Positions 24,665 through 34,991 of a stretch of 64,000 nt of DNA are shown in pieces. Under the pieces are notes generated by a model. That model had not been told where the DNA came from and made no database searches. It was given only the letters and a program-made list of their open reading frames with translations. The DNA comes from Eucalyptus grandis (Eukaryota > Streptophyta > Magnoliopsida > Myrtales > Myrtaceae). A program made the translations under genes and the position numbers. The first letter of the stretch is position 1; each line of letters begins with the position of its first letter. Where the stretch lies: the NCBI RefSeq assembly GCF_016545825.1, contig NC_052615.1, forward strand, positions 21,754,520 to 21,818,519. Direction: 5' to 3'.

Positions 24665-25730
24665 ATGGATCATCAAGTTCCAAGAGGCTTGACTTTGGAG
24701 CAAGCGCACAACGAAAGGCGAGATCGCGCAATCCAAAATCTTCAGCAACAAATGGAGCGAGTCCTCAATCTTCTAGAGAATCCTGCAAGACATGGACAGC
24801 CGGCAAGGCGTCCCAATGACCGGCATTGGCGTGATGATTCTAATGGCGGTTCTGATTCCACTGGGGGCAACCGAACAATTATGTACTCTAGTGATTCTGA
24901 ATCTCAAATTCGAAGATGAAGAGGGAGGCATAAGAAGAATGAAAGAGACATTAAAGTAGATGTCCCTGAGTTTGACGGTAATCTCAATCCCGACGATTTT
25001 GTGGATTGGCTATACACAACCAAACGAATTTTTGACTTCAAGTCCTGTTCAGATTAGAACAAATGTAAGGTTCTTGTCCTAAAGCTTACAAAATTTGCCT
25101 CTCTATGGTGGGAGAATCTAAGGCATCAACAAGCAAGGGAAGGAAAAGACTGAATCAAGTTTTGGGAAAAACTCAAGAAGTTGATGAAGAAGAGGTTCTT
25201 GCCTGACAACTATAAGCAAGATCTATTCCTCAATCTGAATTCCCTAAGAGAACAAGGGATGAGTGCTGAAGAATACATTTGTGAGTTTGAACAACTCAAA
25301 ATCAGGTGTGAAGTTCCAAAAGTTCCTAAGCAAAGCATTGCTTGTTTCCTTGGCGACATGAATCGAGAAATTGTGGATATGGTTGAACTTCAACCTTAAT
25401 GGTCCTTTGAAGTTGTATGCAATTGAAGAGCAAGAGGTTTCCTCCAAAACCCCAACAAATGTGACATCTATTTTAAGGGTGCTTCCTCAAGCAAGGGCGA
25501 GAGTACGTTGACAAAAGACAAAAGGGAAGGGAAAAATTGGAGCGCCTTCCTAAGAAGTCCAAAAGAAGTTTGAAGGGTATGCATGGAAATGCTTTAGGTG
25601 TTATGGTTTTGGGAATTTACAAGCAAATTGTCCAAATCAGAGAGTTATGACTGACTCTTCAAGAAATTGAGATCAATTTGGCGCTTCAAGAGGTTGAGAG
25701 CAATCAAGACCAAAATATTGCTGTATCTTA
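24665..25730 (+). pseudogene. First gag of the composite (copy B)
   Basis: ATG at 24665, then DHQVPRGLTLEQAHNERR, giving the N-terminal helix (IQNLQQQMERVLNLLE), then an Arg/Ser-rich segment, a capsid-like part (WLYTTKRIF, LWWENLRHQ, KKRFLPDNYKQDLFLNLNSL, EYICEFEQLKIR) and a CCHC-like remnant (CFRCYGFGNLQANCP) near 25600-25640. Stops at about 24917 and 25397 and frame breaks disable it. The C-x2-C...C zinc-knuckle spacing is still partly readable, but the His position is changed. Confidence 0.85.
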
Positions 25731-25735
25731 TGGGG

Positions 25736-26470
25736 AAAGAAGAAGTTGTGGAGAAAGCCAAAGATGGTGAGTTGTTGCTCATCTGAAGAGCATTGCATGT
25801 TCAAAAATATACTCTTTTCATAAGGAACAAAAATAGATTACTCTTTTACCCATGAATCCTTCTTTGATACATAATAATTAACCTAGGGAGGGAAACACTT
25901 GAGAGAGCCATTAGCAAACAAAAGATTGTATTTGCTTTCCTTGTGGTTGAGAAAAAGAGAGAGATAGAGTGACCCATACATCCAAAAATGCATTGCTTGT
26001 TGAAACAATTTGCAAATGTGTTCCTAGAGGATTTGCCACTTGGATTATTTCCCATAAGAGGTATTGAGCATCAAATTGATTTGATCCCTGGTGCTCCACT
26101 ACCAAACAAGCCAACTTATCAATGCAATCCAGAGGAAACAAAGGAGTTGCAAAGACAAGTTAATGAAATTATGGTCAAAGGATACGTTTGAGAAAGCATG
26201 AGTCCCTGTTTTGTTCTGGCTCTACTTGTACCTAAGAAGGATGGTACATATTGAATGTGTGCTGATAGCCGGGCCATCGACAGCATCACCATTAAGTATA
26301 GGGTAGGTACACTATACCTAGCTTCATGATATGCTTGATGAATTATATGGTTATTATGTATTTTCAAAGATAGATTTGTGGAGTGCTTATCATCAAATCA
26401 GAATGCAAGAAGGAGATGAATGGAAGACGGCTTTCAAGACCAAGGGAGGCCTTTATGAGTGGTTGATTAT
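25736..26470 (+). pseudogene. First pol piece of the composite (copy B)
   Basis: The protease region is deleted: sequence jumps at about 25800 from the segment before the protease to the linker after it (KYTLFIRNKN-like). The start of RT follows ([22 protein letters not shown], about 26113-26190) with stops. RT ends at about 26470 at LYEWLIMP, where the sequence passes directly into a second gag start. YFDD, RNase H and integrase are absent from this copy. Confidence 0.85.
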
Positions 26471-26475
26471 GCCTT

Positions 26476-27449
26476 ATGGATGAACAAGTTCCTAGAGGAT
26501 TGACTCTGGAGCAAGTGCACAACGAAAGGCTAGATTGTGCAATCCAAAATCTTCAACAACAAATGGAGCGAGTCCTCAATCTTCTTGAGAATCTGGTGAG
26601 ACAAGGACAACCAGCAAGATGTCCCAATGAACGAAACCGGCGTGACGATTCTGAATGTCGTCAAAATTCTGATGACGATTCCGAGTCCACTAGAGACAAT
26701 CGAACAATTCTGCGCTCTAGCGATTCTGAATCTCCAATTCGAAGACGAAGACGAAGACGAAGAGGGAGGCATAAGGAGGATGAAAGAGACATTAAAGTGG
26801 AGGTCCCTTAGTTTGACGGTAATCTTAATCCCGACGACTTTGTGGATTGGCAACACAAAACCGAACGAATTTTTGACTTCAAATCCTATTCGGATGAGAA
26901 GAAATGTATGGTTGCTGTCCTAAAGCTGACCAAATATGCTTCTCTATGGTGGGAGAATCTAAAGCATCAACGAGCAAAGGAAGGAAAAGGCCGAATCAAG
27001 TCTTGGAAAAAACTCAAGAAGTTGATGAAGAAGAGGTTCTTGCCAGACAACTATAAGCAAGATCTCTTCCTCAAACTGAACTCCCTGAGGCAACATGGGA
27101 TGAGCGTTGAAGAATACATTCGTGAGTTTGAACAACTCAAAATGAGGAGTGAAGTTCTAGAAGTTTCCGAGTAAACCATCGCTCGTTTCCTTGGCGGCAT
27201 GAATCGAGAAATTGCTGATATTGTTGAACTTCAACCGTATTGGTCCTTTGAGGATGTATGCAAGTTAGCCATAAAAGTCGAAAAACAATTGAAGAGCAAG
27301 AGGTTTTCCTCTAGAACCTCAACAAAGGCGACATCCTATTTTAGGGGTGCTTCGTCAAGTTAGGGTGAGAGTTCGTCGACAAAAGACAAAGGCAAGGGAA
27401 AGAATGCAGAGCCTTCCAAAGAAGTCCAAAAGAAGTTTGAAGGTGGGAG
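26476..27449 (+). pseudogene. Second gag of the composite (copy C)
   Basis: ATG at 26476, then [19 protein letters not shown] and the same gag architecture as copy B, with an extended Arg tract (RRRRRRRRGRHK) near 26740-26775. In-frame stops occur at 26809 (TAG), 27172 (TAA) and 27360 (TAG). The part that should hold the zinc knuckle and the start of the protease is missing: at about 27441 the sequence jumps from KKFEG to a point just after the protease catalytic triad. The RNA-binding knuckle is therefore absent. Confidence 0.88.
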
Positions 27450-30400
27450 CTGCACCAAGTTTGAAGGTGTCAACAAGCTGAAGCTTCCAACAACGAAACA
27501 TTCTCAACCATACAAGCTCCAATGGCTCAATCAAGGGAATAAACTCAAGATAACCAAACACGTTCTTGTTTCATTTTCGATTGGGAAGAACTATCGAGAT
27601 GAGGTTGTATGTGATGTGATTCCTATGGGGGCATGCCACTTGTTATTGGGTAGACCGTGGAAATTTGATATAAATGCTATGCATGATGGTCGGAAAAACA
27701 CATACTCTTTTCATAAGGAAAAAAAAGGCATTTCTCTTTTACCGTTGAGTCCTTATTTGATACATAATAATCAACCTGGGGAGAGAAACACTTGTAAGGA
27801 AAATCTGTTCTTGAGTGAGACATGGGTTGAGAGAGCCATTAGCAAACAAAAGAATGTATTTGCTTTGCTTGTGGTCGAGAAAAAGAGTGAGATAGATCTA
27901 CTGATAAATCGAAAAATGCATTGCTTGTTGAAAGAATTTGCAGATGTGTGTTCGGAGGATTTGCCACTTGAATTACCTTCCATAAGAGGTATTGAGCATC
28001 AAATTGATTTGATCTCCGGTGCTCCACTACCAAAGAAGCCAGCTTATCGATGCAATCCGGAGGATACAAAGGAGTTGCAAAGACGAGTCGATGAACTTAT
28101 CCTCAAAGGATACGTTCAAGAAAGCATGAGTCCTTGTTCTATTCCGGCTCTACTTGTGCCTAAGAAGGATGGTACATATCGCATGTGTGTTGATAGTCGG
28201 GCCATCAACAACATCACCATTAAGTATAGGTACCCTATACCTAGACTTGATGATATGCTTGACGAATTATATGGTTCTTCTGTGTTTTCAAAGATAGATT
28301 TGCGGAGTGGTTATCATCAAATCAGAATGTGAGAAGGAGATGAATGGAAGACGGCTTTCAAGACCAAGGGAGGCCTTTATGAGTGGTTGGTTATGCCATT
28401 CGGATTATCTAATGCTCCGAGTACCTTCATGAGACTTATGAACGAGGTTCTTCGTTCTTTTATTGGTCGATTTGTCGTTGTTTATTTCGACGATATTCTT
28501 GTTTATAGCAGGAACGAGGAGGAGCATATCTCTCATTTAAAACAGGTCTTTAATGTCTTGAGAGAACGAAAATTATATGCTAAAATGGAGAAATGTGAGT
28601 TCTTCTCTCCAAGCATTGTGTTTCTTGGTTATGTGGTTTCCAAAGATGGAATCTCTGTTGATCAAACCAAGGTGGAAGCTATGAAGACTTGGCCGGTTCC
28701 GAAGTCCATTTCTGATGTAAGAACTTTTCATGGACTTGTTTCTTTCTATCGACGTTTTGTCAAAAACTTTAGTACCGTCATGGCTCCTATAACTGAATGC
28801 ATGAAGAATGGTGCTTTTGAATGGACAAAGGCTGCTCAAAACGCTTTTGACATAATCAAGCAGAAACTTTGTGAGTCCCCTATTCTTGCACTTCCTGATT
28901 TTGATAAAGTATTTGAAGTTGAGTGTGGTGCAAGTGGAGTTGGTATTGGTGCTGTTCTGGTGCAAGAACAAAAACCATTGGCATATTTTAGCGAGAAGCT
29001 ATCCAATTCCAAAATGAATTATTCGACTTATGATAAAGAGTTCTATGCCATTGTCCGAGCTCTTGGTCATTGGAGTCATTATTTGAGGCCAAAGCAATTT
29101 GTGCTTCAATCTGATCATGAGGCGCTTAATTAGCGGCCAACGCAAGCTTAATTCGAGACATGCAAAATGGGTAGAATTTCTTCAATCCTTTTCTTTCGTC
29201 TCAAAATATAAACCGGGGCACACTAATGTTGTAGCAGATGCTTTATCGAGAAGATATTCTATGCTTGTGGTTCTGGACTCTAGGATTCTTGGTTTTCAAT
29301 CAATGAAAGAACTTTATTCTGAAGATGCGGAGTTCTCATCCATCATCAACACTTGCAAGCAGGGAGTTCAAGGTATATATTCTTTGCAAGATGGGTTTCT
29401 TTTTAAATCAATTATGTGTGCCGAAGAGTTCTTTTCACGAATTGCTAATTCGAGAAGCGCATGGTGGAGGATTAGCTGGTCATTTCGGTATTAACAAAAA
29501 CTCTTGAGGTTCTTCAAGAGCATTTCTATTGGCCAAAGATGAGTGGAGATGTGCATGCTATCATCTCAAGGTGTGCAACTTGTCAAAGATCAAAAAGCCA
29601 TTTCCATCAAGGTTTGTATACTCCACTTCTGGTACCATTGCAGCCCTGGGAGGATGTTAGCATGGATTTCATTGTGGCTCTACCAAGAACTCAAAGAGGA
29701 AAAGATGCTATCATGGTGGTCGTCGATCGGTTTTCTAAAATGGCTCATTTCGTGCCATGTCACAAGACTAATGATGCATCTGATATTGCTGAATTATATT
29801 TCAAAGAGATTATTCGCATTCATGGAGTACCAAAGACCATTGTGTCGGATCGTGATTCCAAGTTCTTAAGCCACTTCTGGAGGACTCTATGGAGAATGCT
29901 TGGTACAAGACTCTTATTTAGCACAGCTTGTCATCCCCAAACGGATGGCCAAACGGAGGTAACAAATCGTACTCTAACCACTCTTCTTCGTGGTATGGCG
30001 AGTAAATCATTGAAAGATTGGGATTTAAAGCTTGCGCATGCTGAATTTGCTTACAATCGATCACCAAGTTATACTACCGGTTGATCGCCATTTGAAGTTG
30101 TGTATGCAATTAATCCTCTCACACCCATTGATTTGATTCCAATTCCGTCTAACTCTCAAGTGAGCTTTAATGCCAAGAAAAGAGCTGAATTAATGACGAA
30201 GCTCCATGAGCAGATTCAATCCAACATTCAAAAGGCCAATGAATCTTACAAGAAGAAAGCTAATCAACATCGCAAGAAGTCTCAATTTCAACAAGGCGAT
30301 CTTGTATGGCTTCACTTGAGGAAGGAGAGATTTCCATTTCGTGGAAAGAACAAGCTCATGCCTAGAGCTGACGGTCCCTTTAAAGTTATTCAGCAAATTG

Positions 30401-30537
30401 GCGACAATGCTTACAAGATTGACCTTCCGGGAGAGTTTGGAGTTTCAGCAACATTCAACGTGGGAGACCTTTCTCCTTACTTAGAGGATGAAAAACCTTA
30501 TAGATTTGAGGACAAATCTCAAACAACCTGGGGAGGA
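27450..30537 (+). pseudogene. Pol of the composite element: RT, RNase H, integrase
   Basis: The best-preserved pol of this family. After a protease remnant without its catalytic Asp come RT (about 28000-28720, YFDDILVYS at 28482-28508), RNase H (about 28880-29150) and integrase. The integrase core keeps MDF, SDRDSKF and QTEVTNRT around its D, D and E residues (about 29660-29970). The C-terminal GPF/Y-type module ends ATFNVGDLSPYLEDE. Lesions: TGA at 28330-28332, a 5-nt deletion near 29129, a break near 29480 in the integrase zinc region and TGA at 30082-30084. RNase H reads VECGASG where relatives here have VECDAS, so a catalytic Asp is lost. The C-terminal module suggests the CRM clade (inference). 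Confidence 0.92.
30527..30537 (+). other. Polypurine tract of the composite element
   Basis: The purine-rich run CTGGGGAGGA immediately before the 3' LTR primes plus-strand DNA synthesis in LTR elements. Its position fixes the LTR start at 30538. Confidence 0.8.
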
Positions 30538-31440
30538 TAATGCGGGTGCATCCAACGTAGTTCCATCGACCAACTCAGAACCATCGATGCTTATCCAAGC
30601 CAATAAAGAAGTTGGGCATTATGTTCTTTGATGGATTATTTTTGAGTGAATAATATTAATTACTTATCGGTACTTTGTGGTATATCGATAGGTATCAATG
30701 GAAGGCCATTTTAGATGTCTTGTATGACCAATTGATGAAGTTTCAGGAGGGTTATTTTCTAGTTCAGGGAGGAGCTCGAATTCTAGGAAGGCTAAAGGTT
30801 CACCAATGCGGTTCAAGAATATGGAAAGCCAAAGGTTCAAGAACACGGAAAGGTAACGGTTCGAGAATGTGGAAGGCTGACGATTAAAGGGATTTAGTTC
30901 CCGTGTTAATAATGGTTTTTTATTAAGTTCCTAGATGTTTTTATTTTTATGTAGCTCAAGAGTCGAACGTTTAACTCCTAGGTCATTAAAGTTTGTTTTT
31001 AATATTTCCTAAGACTAAAATCCTCCTATAAGTAGGGGAAACTATCCAATGTAGGGCAGATACGAATTTCATGAATGAAAATGGTGAGATTTCCTCTGCT
31101 TGAGTGAACTCCTTTGGAGATTGGATATGTCCTTTCGGTTTATTTATCCTTGGAGCATAGATCACTCCTTGGTGGTGAGCCAAGAAGCCCTTTATCCTTG
31201 GCTGGTGGAATCTTTAGGCCTTGGTGGTGAGCTTCTCCTATCCCGAAGTGCTTTATCCTTGGCTGGTGGAAGCTTTAGGCCTTGGTGGTGAGCTTCATAG
31301 ATCTCGATCCTCATCCTCGGTTGGTGGCGTGGCCTTTATACCTTGGGAGGAGATCGTTCTATCTTTTTTTATTCCTCTTTGTTTCTTTACCGTATACAAT
31401 ACTCCATACACTTAACCACAAAAATCCCCCCAAAAAATCA
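30538..31440 (+). mobile_element. Composite Ty3 element, 3' LTR (end truncated)
   Basis: Starts TAATGCGGGTGCATCC and follows the family LTR to CACAAAAATCCCCCCAAAAAAT near 31436. The last ~35 bp, including the CATCACGCATCA terminus, are missing. It has only one copy of the 38-bp unit. A TATA-like CCTATAAGTAGGGG lies at about 31025-31038. From about 31079 on it is the left arm of a long inverted repeat with 31534-31900. Confidence 0.88.
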
Positions 31441-31507
31441 TCTCCATTTCTCAACCGGAGAATTTCGCATAATCCCTTTGAAATATTTGCACTTTGAGCA
31501 TTCTCTA
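31441..31507. other. Spacer between inverted LTR arms
   Basis: A 67-bp unrelated sequence (CATCTCCATTTCTCAACCGG onward) separates the truncated plus LTR from the inverted LTR. With the first ~26 bp of the minus LTR, which have no partner, the unpaired loop is about 93 bp. Confidence 0.7.
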
Positions 31508-31900
31508 TGATGCGTGATGCGGTGAGTGATTCGAGAACGGAGATTTTTTGAGGGGATTTTTGTGATTAAGTGTATGGAGTAGTGTATACGGTAAAGAAAC
31601 AAAGAGGAATAAGAAAAGATAGAACGATCTCCTCCCAAGGTATAAAGGCCACGCCACCAACCGAGGATGAGGATCGAGATCTACGAAGTTCACCACCAAG
31701 GCCTAAAGCTTCCACCAGCCAAGGATAAAGGACTTCGGGATAGGAGAAGCTCACCACCAAGGCCTAAAGATTCCACCAGCCAAGGATAAAGGGCTTCTTG
31801 GCTCACCACCAAGGAGTGATCTACGCTCCAAGGATAAAGAAACCGAAAGGAGTTATCCACTCTCCAAAGGAGTTCACTCAAGCAGAGGAAATCTCACCAT
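31508..31900 (-). mobile_element. Inverted Ty3 LTR fragment
   Basis: Reads as the terminal ~393 bp of the main LTR on the minus strand. It starts TGATGCGTGATGCGGTGAG (the LTR end inverted) and stops at TCTCACCATT, where similarity ends. It faces the LTR at 30538-31440, forming near-perfect arms of about 360 bp. Confidence 0.9.
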
Positions 31901-32065
31901 TGGCCATTGATTGATCAGTCCGATTAGTAAGAAATCAATGATCGGTCATGGTCCGACCAACTAACCGACCAACCGATTGGTCACGAATTGGTCGAGATGT
32001 TGGCCGTGAATTTTCTATGGACCATACTGATGGCCAACTAATAAGATGACGAGGAACGAATTGGT
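31901..32065. other. Junction sequence before Del-type pol
   Basis: Rich in short inverted motifs (ACCGACCAACCGATTGGTCA). ACGAATTGGTCGAGATGT occurs twice (about 31983 and 32057), about 73 bp apart. The second copy leads directly into the reverse transcriptase, so the first looks like a local duplication. Confidence 0.5.
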
Positions 32066-34954
32066 CGAGATGTGTTTCCTAAAGAGTTGCCAGGTCTACC
32101 GCCTGAGAGAGAGATCGAGTTTGTGATTGAGCTAGCACCCGGGACAGAGCCAATCTCTAAGGCTCCTTACTGGATGGCGTTGTCTGAATTGAAGGAACTG
32201 AAGGTGCAGATACAAGAATTATTGGATAAGGGATTCATACGCCCAAGCGCATCGCCTTGGGCAGCACCAGTTTTGTTCGAGAAGAAGAAAGATGGTTCGT
32301 TACGTCTGTGCATCGATCACCGTCAACTCAATCAAGTGACGATTAAGAACAAGTATCCACTTCCGAGGATCGATGACTTGTTTGACCAGCTTCAAGGAGC
32401 GTCGATATTTTCAAAGATCGACTTGAGGACAAGGTATCATCAGTTGAGGATCAAGAAGAAAGACATACCGAAGTCAACGTTTCGTACTCGATACGGCCAT
32501 TATGAATTTACTATAATGCCGTTTGGTTTGACGAACGCTCCAGCTACTTTTATGGATCTGATGAACCGAGTGTTCAAGGAGTATCTTGATCAGTTTGTAA
32601 TTGTGTTCATCGACGACATCTTGGTGTACTCGAGAAGTCCAGAAGATCACGAAAGACAGTTGAGGATAGTGCTACAGACTCTGAGGAATCATGAGTTGTA
32701 TGCCAAGTTCAGTAAGTGCGAGTTTTGGTTAACTCGTGTGGCATTTCTAGGTCGCGTGATTTAAGGTGAAGGAATATCAGCGGACCCGTCCAAGATTGAA
32801 GCAGTGATCAACTGGCCGAGACCGACGACAGTAACAGAGATCAGAAGTTTTCTAGGTTTGGCAAGGTATTACAGAAGGTTTGTGGAAGGATTTTCAGCGT
32901 TAGCGTCACCGTTGACTCGTCTACTGAGGAAAGAGGAGAAGTTTGTGTGGACAGACAAGTGCGAGCGTAGTTTTCAAGAGCTTAAGAAGAAGCTGACTAC
33001 CGCACCTGTGCTGACCATACCGTCTAGTCCTGGAGGTTATGAGATCTATAGTGATGCGTTTTTTAGTGGACTGGGTTGCGTGCTGATGCAACATGGCAGG
33101 GTTGTTGCATACGCATCCCATCAGTTGAGGCCTAATGAATTGAATTACGCGACGCATGACTTAGAACTTGCAGCTATTATCTTCGCTTTGAAGATTTGGA
33201 GACATTATTTGTGTGGAGAAAGATTCCAGATCTTCACTGACCATTAGAGTCTCAAGTATTTATTCTCTCAAAATGAGTTGAATATGAGACAGTGTCGTTG
33301 GATGGAACTCTTGAAGGACTATGACTGTGATATTCTGTATCACCCTGGAAAAGCAAATAAGGTCGCTGATGCTCTAATTCGGAAGTCTTCAGTAGCTCAG
33401 ATGGTACTCAAGGAATGGAGATTGATTGAGAAAGTTCGAGATTCGGGTTTCAAATTTGAGGTAGGCCACCTTTCGAACCTTATGGCCACCCTCAGAATTG
33501 AGCCGGAAGTTCATATCAGAATCAAGACGCTTCAGTGGACAGATCCAGAGATTCAGATCATTCTACAAGAGAATATAGAAAAGAAGAATGCTAACTTTCA
33601 AATTGCTGAGGATAGAACACTGAGGTTCCAAGGACGATTGTGTGTACCCGACGATGTAGAGCTCAGAGAGGAGATTTTATCAGAGGCTCATCGTAGTAGT
33701 TACATCATTCACCCGGCTCAATACGAAGATGTATCAGCATCTGCGTCAACATTATTGGTGGACTGGTATGAAGGCGGACATCCCAAGCATGTCGCCAAAT
33801 GTCTGACCTGTCAGCAAGTACAGGCACAGCACTGTAAGCCGGGAGGACTTCTGCAACCTCTCGAGATTCCTGAGTGGAAATGCGAACATATGACGATGGA
33901 CTTCGTGATTGGACTACCGAGGAGTCTAAGAGGAAATCATTCGATTTGGGTAGTGGTCGACAGATTGATGAAATCGGCTCACTTCATCGCACTACGAAAG
34001 GACCTTAGTTTGGATAGACACGTAGACTTGTATGTGCGTCAGATCGTTCGTTTGCATGGAGTGCCAGTGACGAATACTTCAGACAGAGACCCAAGGTTCA
34101 CAGCCGCCTTTTGGAAAAGCTTACAAAGTGCTTTGGGTACGAAGCTGCAGTACAGTACGGCCTATCATCCTCAGACGGATGGCCAGTCTGAGAGGACTAT
34201 TCAAACCCTCGAAGACATGCTGCGAGCTTGCGTACTGGATTTTAAAGGGAGTTGGGAAGAGCAGCTTCATCTCGTCGAATTCGCCTACAACAACAGTTAT
34301 CAGCAAAGTATTCAGATGGCACCTTTCGAAGCGTTGTATGGCAGAGCATGCAGAACACCCGTGTGTTGGGATGAGGTTGGTGAAAGAAAGCTTACAGGCC
34401 CAGAGTTAGTTCAGCAGTCAGTGGAGGCAGTTGCAGTGATCAGAAGCAGATTGCAGACCGCTCAGAGTCATCAGAAAAGCTATGCAGACAAGCGTCGAAG
34501 ACCGTTGGAGTTCCAAGTTGGTGATCACGTTTTTCTAAAGGTGTCGCCAACGAGGGGTACTTCGCGCTTTGGCAAGAAAGGAAAACTGAGTCCGAGGTAC
34601 GTAGGTCCTTTTGAGATTCCGGAAAGAATCGGGATTTCGGCGTATCGTCTTGCATTACCGCCAAAGTTGGCGCAAGTGCATGACGTCTTTCACGTGTCGA
34701 TGTTGAGGAAGTATGAGCCTGACCCGACCCACGTGCTTAATTTTGAGGAATTGGACGTGGACAACCGTGTGTCGTACATTGAAAGCCCGGTTCAGATTGT
34801 GGATCGTAAAGAGCAAGTTCTGCGCACCAAGACCATTCCGTTGGTCAAAGTGGTCTGGCAACACCACGGCACTGAAGGAGCAACCTGGGAAAGTGAAGAG
34901 TCGATGAGAGAATTGTACCCCCACCTTTTTTATTCAAAGATTGTAATGGTTTAA
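32066..34954 (+). pseudogene. Del/Tekay-like pol with chromodomain
   Basis: RT starts with [16 protein letters not shown] and carries the catalytic FIDDILVYS at about 32603-32629. RNase H ([13 protein letters not shown], about 33045-33085) and integrase follow. The integrase core keeps TMDFVIGLPRS, SDRDPRF and QSERTIQT around D, D and E. The C terminus has the DVFHVSMLRKY box and a chromodomain-like tail (VVWQHHGTEGATWESEESM). Two stops break the frame: TAA at 32762-32764 and TAG at 33245-33247. The integrase zinc-binding segment is scrambled (about 33715-33800). Gag and protease are absent, so this is a 5'-truncated copy. The family is secure; it is non-functional. Confidence 0.93.
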
Positions 34955-34978
34955 ATTTCGAGGACGAAATTTTTTATA

Positions 34979-34991
34979 AGAGGGGAAGAGT
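34979..34991 (+). other. Polypurine tract, Del-type element
   Basis: AGAGGGGAAGAG immediately precedes the LTR start TGTGACATCC and follows the common CGAGGACGAAATTTTTT motif found after pol in this lineage. Confidence 0.85.

Noticed and set aside
31100..31881. Several ~63-codon frames with similar proteins (MSELLWRVDNSF-like) as a gene family
   Set aside because: They are the same stretch of LTR translated in each copy (also at 4095, 14524, 18914, 41307). They follow the LTR boundaries and show no coding constraint.
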